Part shown: positions 1 to 8,745 of the stretch, one piece after another
Layout of the letters: each line of letters begins with the position of its first letter
Position numbering within the stretch: position 1 is the stretch's first letter
Program-made: the position numbers and the translations under genes
The notes under the pieces: model-generated
Database searches by the model: none
What the model was told of the DNA's origin: nothing
Seen by the model: the letters and a program-made list of their open reading frames with translations, nothing else
DNA from: Pseudomonadota bacterium
GTDB taxonomy: Bacteria; Pseudomonadota; Gammaproteobacteria; Burkholderiales; Burkholderiaceae_C
Length of the DNA: 56,659 nucleotides
Direction of reading: 5' to 3'
Assembly (NCBI GenBank): GCA_021846025.1
Contig: JAJZDV010000003.1
Location: 1-56,659, forward strand

Positions 1-624
1 CAACAACTGCACAACGCTTGTCAACCGCCCCGGGATTTGAAATGGGGAGCCGGCCGAAGTCCGGATCCAGCTTCAGACCAAGGTTGATAACTCCGCAGTT
101 CGTCCCGCTGAGCGATTCAATCCATGGGCCTTGGCGCATTCATCTGTGTTGAAACGTAATATTTTTCGACTGTTACGCATGGATGCGATTACGGCCAACT
201 CCGCCCATAAATGGAATGACATTCTGCTCTGCAGAATGTCGAATGGCAATTTTTAATTGAAATCTGGACAAATACGTCTTGAGGACAGTGACCTGATCAG
301 GGTCTACCCGGTACGTGACTCGAAAATGACTGCTTATGTTGGGAACGAGGCGCAAGCTGATTCAGCGGCAATACAGGTCTGGCACCAAGGCTGAATTGGC
401 GGCGAGGGTTGAACTGACAGTCTTGATAACCCGGCTGTGCAGGCACGAATGCTGGTAACGGTGAGCAGCGCATGCGGCAAGCTAACTGGGTTTGTACCAA
501 CGAAGGGGCTGACGTCACACATGAGAGGACACTGATTCTGGATTGGCGGTAGAACAACACGACACCAATACCTGCATTACCGGATTTTAATACGCAGTGA
601 TTTTAATCATTCAGGAGACATGCA
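1..624. other. Gene-poor left edge
   Basis: No confident gene is seen here. A minus-strand reading frame with an ATG at 139-137 stays open to the window edge (46 codons), but it has no Shine-Dalgarno sequence and I recognise no family, so it is not called. The region holds a perfect inverted repeat at 218-240. The 9-mer GATTTTAAT occurs twice (583-591 and 599-607) just before the outer-membrane protein gene. AT-rich stretches near 150-170 and 580-607 could carry promoters, but no convincing -35/-10 pair was found. Confidence 0.5.
218..240. repeat. Perfect inverted repeat, possible operator
   Basis: Two 10-bp arms, GACATTCTGC and GCAGAATGTC, are separated by TCT. The core at 222-236 (TTCTGCTCTGCAGAA) matches the proposed IclR-type site in front of the two catabolic operons at 11 of 15 positions, including the outer TTC and GAA. 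It lies about 390 bp upstream of the outer-membrane protein gene. No T-tract follows directly, so a terminator is less likely. The function is inferred. Confidence 0.45.
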
Positions 625-1611
625 ATGAACACACAAATCCAATTCAATGCTGGACACAAAAGCCGACTGGCTGCAGCCCTTGGCGCTGGCCTGACCATGC
701 TTTGCCTCAGCACCGTAGCGCACGCCGCTGGGCCATTGCCATACGATGGCGCACTGCCTCCGCCCAATCTCACGATCGTGCAGCTTTACAATATTTATTC
801 GTCGGCCAGCAATTACTACACAACGAATGGAACAAAATTAGGCAATACAAACATCCAAACTGATGTTCCTGTTTTTCGAATGATCCATACATTTCCACCT
901 ATCGACGGCATGTCGTGGGGGTTGCAGCTCATTCAGCCGTACGTGAAATTCATCGGAACGACGAAGATTGGAGGAGCGAGTCTGTCCAACAACAGCGGGC
1001 TGGCTGAACCTCAGTTATCGGCCTACATCAAGCCCTATTACGATCCCAAGACGGATGCCGTGTTGACGCTCGCCTATTTCATCAGCCCACCCAGCGGGGC
1101 CTACGATTCGAACGCGGCACTGAATGCGAGCACGAACAATTGGGTCAATAACATTGAGGCAGGCTATACACACATCGTATTTGGAAACCCGCAGGGCAAA
1201 CGCCTCGACTTTCAGATCTGGGGGGATGCCTATTATTATGGCAATTCTGATAATTATCATGCTGGCGCGTTCAGCGGCGTCAGCCATACCGAGGCATCCG
1301 AGCAGATTCTTGCCTATCTTCCCTATTACATACACCCACAAACACTGGGCTATGTGGGTTTGGCATTTGAAAAAACCTGGGGTGGCAAGCAATACTTGAC
1401 CGGGAATGTGGCCCTGCCAAACGGCACATCGCAGGCAGCAGGCCCGATCGACACGGGCATTCGCAATGACTTTACACGGGTTGGTCTTGATGCGGGCGAT
1501 TTTCTAACCCCCACTGTCGCACTGCAGGCGCAACTGTCGACCGATGTCCAAGCACGCGGCGGAGTGAAGAACGACGTGTATTTTTTATTGCAAATCTCGA
1601 AGGTGTTTTAG
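625..1611 (+). CDS. Outer-membrane channel protein, phenol-degradation MetA type
   Basis: Predicted outer-membrane beta-barrel of 328 residues, thought to let aromatic or hydrophobic compounds across the outer membrane. A signal peptide is clear: basic residues, a hydrophobic stretch (about 15-33) and a cleavage site after AHA near residue 35. The mature part has alternating amphipathic strands and ends in F, as outer-membrane barrels do. The overall pattern fits the MetA-pathway of phenol degradation family found beside aromatic and fatty-acid catabolic genes. An AGGAGA ribosome binding site precedes the ATG. An MFS transporter follows about 120 bp downstream, so the two may form one uptake unit. 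The substrate is unknown. Confidence 0.75.
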   Translation: MNTQIQFNAGHKSRLAAALGAGLTMLCLSTVAHAAGPLPYDGALPPPNLTIVQLYNIYSSASNYYTTNGTKLGNTNIQTDVPVFRMIHTFPPIDGMSWGLQLIQPYVKFIGTTKIGGASLSNNSGLAEPQLSAYIKPYYDPKTDAVLTLAYFISPPSGAYDSNAALNASTNNWVNNIEAGYTHIVFGNPQGKRLDFQIWGDAYYYGNSDNYHAGAFSGVSHTEASEQILAYLPYYIHPQTLGYVGLAFEKTWGGKQYLTGNVALPNGTSQAAGPIDTGIRNDFTRVGLDAGDFLTPTVALQAQLSTDVQARGGVKNDVYFLLQISKVF

Positions 1612-1621
1612 CATCCGTCAA

Positions 1622-1639
1622 GCCGCATCAATATGCGGC
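1622..1639 (+). terminator. Small hairpin after the outer-membrane protein gene
   Basis: GCCGCAT and ATGCGGC form a 7-bp perfect stem with a CAAT loop 11 bases after the stop codon. No T-run follows, so this may be an mRNA-stabilising hairpin or a weak terminator between the channel gene and the MFS gene. Confidence 0.35.
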
Positions 1640-1728
1640 AGACGTTCGGCTGAATTCGCACCGCGAGCCAAGGAAGGGGGATTTGACTTACCCCCCTCCA
1701 TGATTAAAAATCAAGAGGAGATCTCGTC

Positions 1729-3231
1729 ATGGCTGCTTCAACCATGGGACGACACCTGGCGCACTACCCGGATGAAATACCGCGAAGACTGTATTTGACA
1801 CTGGTCGTTGTCATCACCATAGCGTTGTATTATGCGCTCTACATTGGCGGTGGGGTTGCCCCATTGTTGCTGGCCAGCCTGAAGCTGCCATTCAACGAAT
1901 TTGTCTACATCATTGCCTTTGGTAATCTAGTCGGTGCATTCGCTTCGCTTGCTGCCGGGCTTGCAGATCGCCTGGGTCGCTCGAATCTTGTCATTTATGG
2001 ATTGCTGCTCGTCGGGCTGTTGATCGCGTTCGTGATGCCGAACGTGACCACCAGCAAGGAGTGGGCCGTTGCATTCTTCGCTGTTTCATGCGTCGAAGGT
2101 ATTATTCTGGTGGCAACACCCGCGTTGATCCGGGACTTTTCTCCGCAGATGGGGCGCGCTACGGCAATGGGATTTTGGACCATCGGTCCGGTACTGGGCA
2201 GTCTCACGGTGAGTGCCGTGACCTCGCTGACCTTGCCGATCACCAAGACGTGGCAAAGCGCTTACGAGATTTGCGGTGCAGTCGTCCTGGTCATGTTCAT
2301 CATCACCTATTTCTTTTTGAAAGAATTGTCCCCGCAATTGCGCGATCAGCGAATGGTCAGCCTTCGTGACCGGGTTTTGATTGAACTGCGCGCCAAGGGC
2401 CTGGATATGTCTCAAAGCCTGCATCGTCCTTGGCGTCAAATGATGCATGCGGACATTCTGATTTCCGCGCTGGGCGTTTCGGTCCTGCTTCTGTTTTACT
2501 ACACTTCAGTGACGTTCAGCTTGATCTATTTCGTCACCGTGTTTCACTATTCCGTGCACCAAGCCAATGTGCTGGCGAACTGGAATTGGGGCGTTAATGC
2601 GGTTGCCTTGGTGATCGCCGGGCTGCTGTCGGACAGGCTGCGCGTGCGCAAGCCGTTCATGATTTTTGGCGGGGTTGGCGCTTTCATCGTGATTTATTTT
2701 TTTCTCCGGCTGTCGGGCACTCCAGCCAGCTTCGGAACTTTGGCCTTTCTGGTCGCCGCACAGTCCTTTTTTATTGGTTTCGCTTATGTCTCTTGGATGG
2801 CGAGTTACACCGAGACGATTGAAGCGCGCAACCCGGCACTGACTGCGACGGGCCTGGCGATCTGGGGTTGGGTCTTGCGCGTGGTTGTCACGCTCAGCTT
2901 CCTCGGCTTCCCGCTGTTGGTCCGATCGGTCAACCCGCTGCTGACCGCCCCTGATGTCATTGCCGCCTACCAACATGCCCTCGCGACACACGTTGCGCCA
3001 GCACCTGCGCTGCTGCAGGCCCTCGCGGCCATCAAGGCGGCGGCGGCGGCCGCTCCTGGCGAGTGGGCGAATTGGTTCTGGATCTGCGAGGCCGGGATTG
3101 TGTTTTTCCTGTTCAGCGTGTTTCTGATGCGTGGCCGCTGGAGTCCGGCTAGCGCCCGTGCCGATGAGGCGGCGCATGATGCGAGGGTCGCGGCCGAGTT
3201 GGCGTTTTTGCAGTCGCTGCCGGCGAAATAG
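1729..3231 (+). CDS. MFS transporter, probable organic acid importer
   Basis: Twelve-helix major facilitator protein of 500 residues in the inner membrane, probably a proton-coupled importer. The loop motif GLADRLGRSN follows helix 2 (about residues 78-87) and its repeat GLLSDRLRVRKP follows helix 8, marking the two six-helix halves. The C-terminal tail is Ala-rich and charged. The start is supported by AGGAG about 9 bases upstream. The MaoC hydratase gene begins 24 bases after its stop, so the two are probably cotranscribed. The position beside an acyl-CoA catabolic cluster suggests a carboxylate or aromatic acid substrate; the substrate cannot be read from the sequence. Confidence 0.85.
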   Translation: MAASTMGRHLAHYPDEIPRRLYLTLVVVITIALYYALYIGGGVAPLLLASLKLPFNEFVYIIAFGNLVGAFASLAAGLADRLGRSNLVIYGLLLVGLLIAFVMPNVTTSKEWAVAFFAVSCVEGIILVATPALIRDFSPQMGRATAMGFWTIGPVLGSLTVSAVTSLTLPITKTWQSAYEICGAVVLVMFIITYFFLKELSPQLRDQRMVSLRDRVLIELRAKGLDMSQSLHRPWRQMMHADILISALGVSVLLLFYYTSVTFSLIYFVTVFHYSVHQANVLANWNWGVNAVALVIAGLLSDRLRVRKPFMIFGGVGAFIVIYFFLRLSGTPASFGTLAFLVAAQSFFIGFAYVSWMASYTETIEARNPALTATGLAIWGWVLRVVVTLSFLGFPLLVRSVNPLLTAPDVIAAYQHALATHVAPAPALLQALAAIKAAAAAAPGEWANWFWICEAGIVFFLFSVFLMRGRWSPASARADEAAHDARVAAELAFLQSLPAK

Positions 3232-3255
3232 TCCGGCACGGAAATCGGCGAGGGG

Positions 3256-3744
3256 ATGACGCGCATGCCGCAGGCTCTGGCAAGACCGTTGGGAATCGAC
3301 GCATGGCGTGTCCGTGCCGGAGAAGTGATCGGAGCCTCGCCCTGGTTGGCGGTCGAGCAGTCGCGGATTGACGCTTTTGCCAAGACAACACTCGATCACC
3401 AGTTCATTCATGTCGATCCTGCCCGCGCCCAGGCCACTCCGCTGGGGTCCACCATCGCACACGGATTTCTCACGCTGTCCTTGCTGAGTCATTTCGCCGA
3501 GGCCGTGCTGCCTGAGATTTCAGGCTTGGCCATGAGCATGAACTACGGCTTCGACCGGGTGCGCTTCGTGACGCCGGTGCGCGCCGGTTCTCGTGTGCGG
3601 GGCGTTTTTGTGCTCTCCGCGCTGGAGCGGCAAGCCGACGACCGGTTTCAAATGCGGCTTGCCGTGACGGTCGAGATCGAAGGTGAAGCCAAACCGGCGT
3701 TGGTGGCCGATTGGCTGACGGTCCTGTTCATGGCTCAGGCCTGA
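3256..3744 (+). CDS. MaoC-family (R)-specific enoyl-CoA hydratase
   Basis: Single hotdog-fold hydratase of 162 residues, predicted to hydrate trans-2-enoyl-CoA to (R)-3-hydroxyacyl-CoA in the cytosol. The catalytic D-x4-H pair is present as D47 and H52, followed by the conserved AHGFLTLSL helix. The length is typical of short single-domain MaoC proteins. It follows the MFS gene closely and converges with the GST gene. In context it would supply the hydration step for a non-standard acyl chain, or link to polyhydroxyalkanoate or branched-chain metabolism. An upstream in-frame ATG at 3256 and an internal ATG (codon 4) are both possible starts. Confidence 0.85.
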   Translation: MTRMPQALARPLGIDAWRVRAGEVIGASPWLAVEQSRIDAFAKTTLDHQFIHVDPARAQATPLGSTIAHGFLTLSLLSHFAEAVLPEISGLAMSMNYGFDRVRFVTPVRAGSRVRGVFVLSALERQADDRFQMRLAVTVEIEGEAKPALVADWLTVLFMAQA

Positions 3745-3795
3745 CGGTTTTGCCGCCGACCCGCGCGCCGACCGCGCGCCCTGCCCGGCCTCTGT

Positions 3796-4416
3796 TCAAG
3801 CCGCAAAGGAGTATGGCCCACCGCGCTCCAGGGCGCGCCGGTATGCCGGACGCTGCTGGAACCGCTGCACCCAGGCATTCATGTTGGGATACCTGGCGCG
3901 CAAGCCACGCGCAGCTTCGCCGACAAAGCTCATCTGGATATCGGCACCGCTGAGAGCGTCGCCCACCAGCCATTCACGGCCCTGAAGGGCACGGTCGACA
4001 TAACCCAGGTGGTTGGCCAATTCGCTGTCGATGCGCGGTGCCAGTGGAGCACCCGCTTCGCCAAGGCGCGAAACATACATCTTCAGCAGCAGCGGGAGCA
4101 TGGCCGAGCCCTCGGCGTAATGCAGCCATTGGTTGTATTGCTCGAAATCAAGCGACGGCTGTTGCGGTTGCAACCGGCCCTCACCGTAGTGCCGAATCAG
4201 GTAGTCGACGATCGCGCCGGACTCGATGATGGTCTGGCCACGGTCTTCGATCACGGGCGACTTGCCCAGAGCATGCACTGCCGTGAGTTCCGGCGGCGCC
4301 AGTCGGGTCTTGGGATCGCGGGCATAGTGCCGGATGTCATAGGGCACCCCCAGTTCTTCCAGCAGCCACAGGACGCGCTGCGAGCGTGATTCATTGAGGT
4401 GGTGTACGACGATCAT
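3796..4416 (-). CDS. Glutathione S-transferase family protein
   Basis: Cytosolic GST of 206 residues with an N-terminal thioredoxin-like half (residues 1 to about 80, with GKSPVIED and ESGAIVDYL for the glutathione gamma-glutamyl site) and a C-terminal all-helical half containing LSGADIQMSF. It is the last gene of the ten-gene minus operon, 72 bases after the ligase gene. An ATG nine bases upstream (4425) would add MNP, but AGGA lies 8 bases before the ATG at 4416, so I prefer the shorter form. In aromatic and fatty-acid operons such enzymes often act as isomerases or detoxify electrophiles. The substrate is unknown. Confidence 0.85.
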   Translation of the reverse strand: MIVVHHLNESRSQRVLWLLEELGVPYDIRHYARDPKTRLAPPELTAVHALGKSPVIEDRGQTIIESGAIVDYLIRHYGEGRLQPQQPSLDFEQYNQWLHYAEGSAMLPLLLKMYVSRLGEAGAPLAPRIDSELANHLGYVDRALQGREWLVGDALSGADIQMSFVGEAARGLRARYPNMNAWVQRFQQRPAYRRALERGGPYSFAA

Positions 4417-4488
4417 GGGGTTCATCCTGAGAGGTTGTGGAAGGCTGTCGAGCTGGGTCGAGTCGGCATGGAGGGTCGGGGGATGGGT

Positions 4489-6165
4489 TCAGCGTGTCGC
4501 ATTCGGCTGCCGCGTGGCTTCACGCTCCTGCAAGGCACGCCATTGCACCTTTCCCGTGCCGGACTTGGGCAGGCTGTCGACGAACTCCACAATCCGCGGG
4601 CTTTTGTACGACGCCATGTGCGCATGCGCCCAGTCGACGATGTCGTGTTCGCTGACACGGCCACGTGCATCGGGCTTGAGCACGACATAAGCCTTGACCG
4701 TTTCGCCGCGTTTGCTGTCCAGCGCAGCCACCACGCAGGCCTCGGCGATGTCCGGGTGCCGGTACATCATGGTTTCCACCTCGGCCGGCCAGACCTTGTA
4801 GCCTGAGGCATTGATCATGCGCTTGAGCCTGTCGACCATGAAGAAATAGCCCTCGTCATCCACGCGGCCCAGATCGCCGGTGCGCAGAAAGCGCTTGCCC
4901 TCCAGCATGATGAAGGCCTCTTGCGTCGCTTGGGGCTGTTTCCAGTAGCCCTGCATCACCTGCGGTCCGCGGACGATGATTTCACCGACCTCGCCCTGAG
5001 GCAGTTCGCGCAGGGTTTGCGGGTCGACGATGCGGGCATCCACGTCGAAAATCGGAACGCCGAGGCATTGCTGCTTGGGGCGATGCACCGGGTTCACATG
5101 CGTGGGCGCCATGGTTTCCGTCATGCCATAGCCTTCGATGTAGGTGATGCCGCAGAGGTCATGCAACTTCTGCGCCACGGTTTCGGGCATGGCCGCGCCA
5201 CCGCCACTCATATTCCAGACACTGGAAAGGTCATAGTCCTCGATGCGCGGATTCATCAGGAAATCCACGACCATGGCCGCGATCGCCTGCCACGTTCCCA
5301 CCTTGTAGCGTTGCACGCATTCGGCGGCAGCCTCACGGTCCCAACGCGGCAACAGCACCACGGTGTTGCCGTTGTAGAGCGCACCGTTCATGCCGCCCTG
5401 CATGGCGGTGACGTGGAAAAACGGCAGCACCGCAAGCGCCACGGTGTCCTTGGGCATGTGCAGCCATTCGGTGCCGGCGGCCACCGTGCTCATCACGTTG
5501 CGGTGGGTGTGCATGCACCCTTTGGGTTTGCCGGTGGTGCCGGAGGTGTAGGGCATGACGCAGAGGTCGTCCGGCCCGGTCGACAGCGGGCTTGGCTTGA
5601 ACTGCCGCTCCAGCATGTCCACCCAGGGTGTCACCCCAGGTTCACCGAGGTTTTCACGCGGCGCCGAGGCAAAGGGCGGCACGTTGATGCTCGGTGCGCT
5701 GGCGATGTAGTCGCTGTAGGCGGCGACGATGATCCGATTCAACCCCTGGCCCAGCAGCGGCCGCATCTGCGCGAACAGTTCCTGGCCGACGAAGGCCACC
5801 GTGGCGCCACAGTCTTCGACATAGTGGGCGAGTTCCAGCGTCAGATTCATCGGGTTGATGGGCACCACAACCGCCCCGGCACGCAGGATGCCGTAATAAG
5901 CCAGGACGAATTGCGGACTGTTCTGCATGTCCAACAGAACCCTGTCGCCCGTTTGCACGCCACAATCGTGTTGCAGAAAGCCGGCGATGCTTTCGGCCTG
6001 TTGCTTGAACTCGGAGAAGGTCAGGGCCTTGTCGTAGAAAATCAGGAAAGGCTTGTCCGGGTAACGCGCCGCCGACACCTCGGCGTTGAAAAAGAGGTTT
6101 GTTTGTGGAATGGTGAGGTGATGCGGCAACCCCTTGGGCCAGAAATCCAGATGGCGTGTGTTCAT
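4489..6165 (-). CDS. AMP-forming acyl-CoA ligase
   Basis: ANL-superfamily ligase of 558 residues that activates a carboxylic acid with ATP and CoA. The motifs appear in order: P-loop YTSGTTGKPKG, GYGMTE, the hinge RTGDLGRVDDEGYF, and the C-terminal catalytic lysine in PKSGTGKVQWRAL. The frame is open for 125 further codons upstream, but GGAGA lies 6 bases before the ATG at 6165 and the N-terminus there fits the family. It shares the operon with two acyl-CoA dehydrogenases and an APH-type kinase, so it most likely performs the entry step of the pathway. Medium- or long-chain, hydroxy or aromatic acids are all possible substrates. Confidence 0.9.
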   Translation of the reverse strand: MNTRHLDFWPKGLPHHLTIPQTNLFFNAEVSAARYPDKPFLIFYDKALTFSEFKQQAESIAGFLQHDCGVQTGDRVLLDMQNSPQFVLAYYGILRAGAVVVPINPMNLTLELAHYVEDCGATVAFVGQELFAQMRPLLGQGLNRIIVAAYSDYIASAPSINVPPFASAPRENLGEPGVTPWVDMLERQFKPSPLSTGPDDLCVMPYTSGTTGKPKGCMHTHRNVMSTVAAGTEWLHMPKDTVALAVLPFFHVTAMQGGMNGALYNGNTVVLLPRWDREAAAECVQRYKVGTWQAIAAMVVDFLMNPRIEDYDLSSVWNMSGGGAAMPETVAQKLHDLCGITYIEGYGMTETMAPTHVNPVHRPKQQCLGVPIFDVDARIVDPQTLRELPQGEVGEIIVRGPQVMQGYWKQPQATQEAFIMLEGKRFLRTGDLGRVDDEGYFFMVDRLKRMINASGYKVWPAEVETMMYRHPDIAEACVVAALDSKRGETVKAYVVLKPDARGRVSEHDIVDWAHAHMASYKSPRIVEFVDSLPKSGTGKVQWRALQEREATRQPNATR

Positions 6166-6190
6166 GCTTCGTCTCCAGAATGCATCCCGC

Positions 6191-6372
6191 TCAGGCACAG
6201 GGCGAGGTTCGCAGCAAACGCTCGATGGCAGCGTGGACGGCGCAGGATGTGTCGAGTGGCGGGTGTGCCCGGCTCCGGCAATCCGGTCCATGCGCGAACT
6301 CGCCAGCGCCGTCGCATGCCGGTCGCCCGCTCGAGCGTGATGGCAACATCGTCCTTGCCTGCGGGTGGTTGC
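6191..6372 (-). pseudogene. Frameshifted C-terminal remnant of an alpha/beta hydrolase
   Basis: The 229-bp gap between the second acyl-CoA dehydrogenase and the ligase reads as an alpha/beta-hydrolase C-terminus if two frameshifts are allowed. One minus-strand frame gives AGKDDVAITLERATGM, with the acid-loop Asp. The next frame gives ATALASSRMDRIAGAGH, with the catalytic His. The third gives PPLDTSCAVHAAIERLL and then a TGA at 6193-6191. The shifts fall near 6312-6320 and in a CACAC run near 6262-6268. This order and spacing match the end of the family fold. The N-terminal two thirds are missing. It is an inference from three short matches. Confidence 0.5.
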
Positions 6373-6394
6373 TTGCGCATGCGCTGTCCGGCGA

Positions 6395-7621
6395 TCAATG
6401 GCGCGACTTGTAGCGCTCCAGCTCCAGGCGCGCAATCTGGTCGCGATGCACCTCGTCGGGGCCGTCGGCAAAGCGCAGGGTGCGGGCGTTGGCGTAGGCA
6501 TAGGCCAGGCCGAAGTCGTCGCTGACGCCGCCGCCGCCATGCACCTGCATCGCCCAGTCGATCACCTGGCAGGCCATGTTCGGAGCGACCACCTTGATCA
6601 TGGCGATGTCCTTGCGTGCCACCTTGTTGCCGGCGCGGTCCATCGTGTCGGCGGCCTTGAACACCAGCAGGCGCGCCTGATCGATGAGCAGACGGGCATT
6701 GGCGATGCGCTCGCGCGTCACCCCCTGGTCGGCAACCGGCCGGCCAAACGCCGTGCGTGCCAGCGCCCGCTGGCACATGGACTCCAGCGCCCGTTCGGCC
6801 AGGCCGATGAGCCGCATGCAATGGTGGATGCGACCGGGCCCGAGGCGCCCTTGCGCGATCTCGAACCCCCTGCCCTCGCCCAGCAGCATGTTGCCAACCG
6901 GCACGTGCACCTCGGTGAACTGGATTTCGGCGTGGCCATGCGGCGCATCGTCGTAGCCGAACACCGGCAGATGGCGCAGCACCTGCACGCCGGGCGTGTC
7001 CATCGGCACCAGGATCATCGATTGCTGGCGATGGCGGTCGGGGTTGGCAGCGTCGGTCTTGCCCATGAAGATCAGCACCTTGCAACGCGGATCGTTGGCG
7101 CCCGAAGTCCACCACTTGCGCCCGTTGATGACGTACCGATCGCCATCGCGACGGATGCTGGCCTGGATGTTGGTGGCGTCGCTCGAGGCCACGCCCGGCT
7201 CGGTCATGGCGAAGCCCGAGCGCATTTCGCCGCGCAACAGCGGCTCCAGCCACTGCGCTTTCTGCTCCGCGGTGCCGTAGCGTTCCAGCACTTCCATGTT
7301 GCCGGTGTCGGGCGCCGAGCAGTTGAAGGCCTCGGGGGCGATGGGCGACCGACCCATGATCTCGCACAGCGGCGCGTACTCCAGATTGCTCAAGCCGGCG
7401 CCGCGCGCGGACGCCGGCAGGAACAAATTCCACAAACCTGCCTTGCGCGCCTCGGCCTTGAGTTCCTCGATCACGCGGGTGGGCTGCCAGGCATTGCCGG
7501 CCTTGCGGTTGGCCTCGACCTCGGCAAAAAATCGTGTCTCGTTCGGGTAGACCTGCGCCTCCATGAAGGCGCCGACACGCTCTTGAAGGGCGCCGACCTT
7601 GTCGCTGTGACTGAATTCCAT
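6395..7621 (-). CDS. Acyl-CoA dehydrogenase, ACAD10/11-like
   Basis: FAD-dependent acyl-CoA dehydrogenase of 408 residues. Family motifs are [17 protein letters not shown] (flavin and substrate loop), [10 protein letters not shown] and, near the end, [19 protein letters not shown]. The position of the usual catalytic Glu (Y-E-G-T in medium-chain enzymes) is Asp386 in ADGPDEVH, as in the ACAD10/ACAD11 branch. An AAGGA ribosome binding site supports the ATG at 7621 over one 11 codons upstream. The next gene upstream, 51 bases away, encodes an APH-type kinase. In mammalian ACAD10/11 these two domains are fused and act on 4-hydroxyacyl-CoAs, so the pair may work together here. Confidence 0.9.
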   Translation of the reverse strand: MEFSHSDKVGALQERVGAFMEAQVYPNETRFFAEVEANRKAGNAWQPTRVIEELKAEARKAGLWNLFLPASARGAGLSNLEYAPLCEIMGRSPIAPEAFNCSAPDTGNMEVLERYGTAEQKAQWLEPLLRGEMRSGFAMTEPGVASSDATNIQASIRRDGDRYVINGRKWWTSGANDPRCKVLIFMGKTDAANPDRHRQQSMILVPMDTPGVQVLRHLPVFGYDDAPHGHAEIQFTEVHVPVGNMLLGEGRGFEIAQGRLGPGRIHHCMRLIGLAERALESMCQRALARTAFGRPVADQGVTRERIANARLLIDQARLLVFKAADTMDRAGNKVARKDIAMIKVVAPNMACQVIDWAMQVHGGGGVSDDFGLAYAYANARTLRFADGPDEVHRDQIARLELERYKSRH

Positions 7622-7672
7622 GAGGATTCCTTGGTGGTTGGGTTGCGTGCTCAATGGCCGATGGATGACCGC

Positions 7673-8731
7673 TCAATGCCCGAACACACGTTCGACCTGC
7701 CCCCAGGCGGCCTCGGCCAAGGGCCGGGCACGGCGGCCGGCTTCGAGCGCCTGCGCGCTGGACGCGTTGCCCTGCAGCGCCCGCGCCAGCACGCCCTGCA
7801 AAATGCCGGCAAGGCGGAACATGTTGAAGGCGGCGTAGAACTCCCAGTCGCCCGCAGAGACCGGTGCGCGCTGGGTGCGCTCGCAATAACGCGCGACATA
7901 GTCAGCCTCGCTGGGTATGCCCAGCGCGGCCAGATCGCCCCCGACCAGACCGCGAAACTGTCCCGGCTCCAGGCGCCAGGCCATGCAGTGATAGGCAAAG
8001 TCGGCCAGCGGATGACCAAGCGTGGAGAGCTCCCAGTCGAGCACCGCCAGGATGCGCGGCTCGGTGGGGTGGAACACGACGTTGTCCAGGCGGTAGTCGC
8101 CATGCACGATGGCGGTTTCATCGCCCGCGGGAATGTGCGCCGGCAGCCAGTCGATGAGCTTGTCCATGGCCTCGATGCGCTCGGTTTCGCTGGCCCGGTA
8201 TTGCTGCGTCCACCGCGTCACCTGGCGGGCGATGTACTGGCCCGGCTTGCCGTAGTCGCCCAGCCCCAGCGCGACCCCGTCGACCTGGTGCAAGGCGGCG
8301 ATCACGCGGTTCATCTCGTCGAAAATCGCCGCACGCTCGGCGGGTTGCATGCCCGGCAGCAGCGGGTCCCAGAGAATGCGGCCCTCGACAAAGCTCATGA
8401 GCAAGAACGGCGTGCCGATGATGCTCTCATCCATGCAGAGCAGTTGCATCTGCGGCACCGGCACCTGACTTCGCCCCAAGGCCTGCATGACACGAAACTC
8501 ACGGTCGACGGCATGGGCCGATGGCAGCAGTTTGCCCGGCGGCTTGCGCCGCAACACGTAACGCCGCCCGTCGACTGCCGTCAGCAAATACGTGGGGTTG
8601 GACTGGCCACCCTTGAACTGCGCCACATGCAAAGGCCCTTGCAGATCGGGCATGTGTGCACGCAGGTAGCTGGCGAGGGCTGCCACGTCGAACGCCAATG
8701 CGGGGGACACCTCGCGGGTCTCGGCTTGCAT
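7673..8731 (-). CDS. APH-family phosphotransferase, ACAD10/11 kinase-domain or LvaA-like
   Basis: Kinase-fold protein of 352 residues. The nucleotide-binding Lys region VLRRKPPG follows GGQSNPTYLL. The catalytic loop is IVHGDYRLDNVVFH (H-x-D with the metal-binding Asn), and the second metal site is VLDWELSTLGHPLADF. It belongs to the phosphotransferase branch linked with acyl-CoA dehydrogenases rather than to drug-resistance kinases. By analogy with LvaA of Pseudomonas putida and the N-domain of ACAD10/11, it may phosphorylate the 4-hydroxyl of an acyl-CoA. The dehydrogenase lies directly downstream and the MDR gene ends 14 bases upstream. The small partner LvaB was not seen. The substrate is inferred from context only. 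Confidence 0.85.
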   Translation of the reverse strand: MQAETREVSPALAFDVAALASYLRAHMPDLQGPLHVAQFKGGQSNPTYLLTAVDGRRYVLRRKPPGKLLPSAHAVDREFRVMQALGRSQVPVPQMQLLCMDESIIGTPFLLMSFVEGRILWDPLLPGMQPAERAAIFDEMNRVIAALHQVDGVALGLGDYGKPGQYIARQVTRWTQQYRASETERIEAMDKLIDWLPAHIPAGDETAIVHGDYRLDNVVFHPTEPRILAVLDWELSTLGHPLADFAYHCMAWRLEPGQFRGLVGGDLAALGIPSEADYVARYCERTQRAPVSAGDWEFYAAFNMFRLAGILQGVLARALQGNASSAQALEAGRRARPLAEAAWGQVERVFGH

Positions 8732-8745
8732 CGCTTGTCCCGGGT

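Noticed and set aside
1-139. Partial gene at the left edge on the minus strand
   Set aside because: The frame is short (46 codons), cut by the window edge, without a ribosome site or recognisable domain. More sequence to the left would decide.
1683-1711. TTGACT-17-AAAAAT as promoter of the MFS gene
   Set aside because: The transcript would start within the ribosome binding site, so it could not serve this gene well.
6162-6383. 72-codon minus-strand frame overlapping the ligase start by ATGA
   Set aside because: The overlap looks like coupling, but the frame has no good ribosome site and only part of it matches the hydrolase fragment. The three-frame remnant explains the sequence better.
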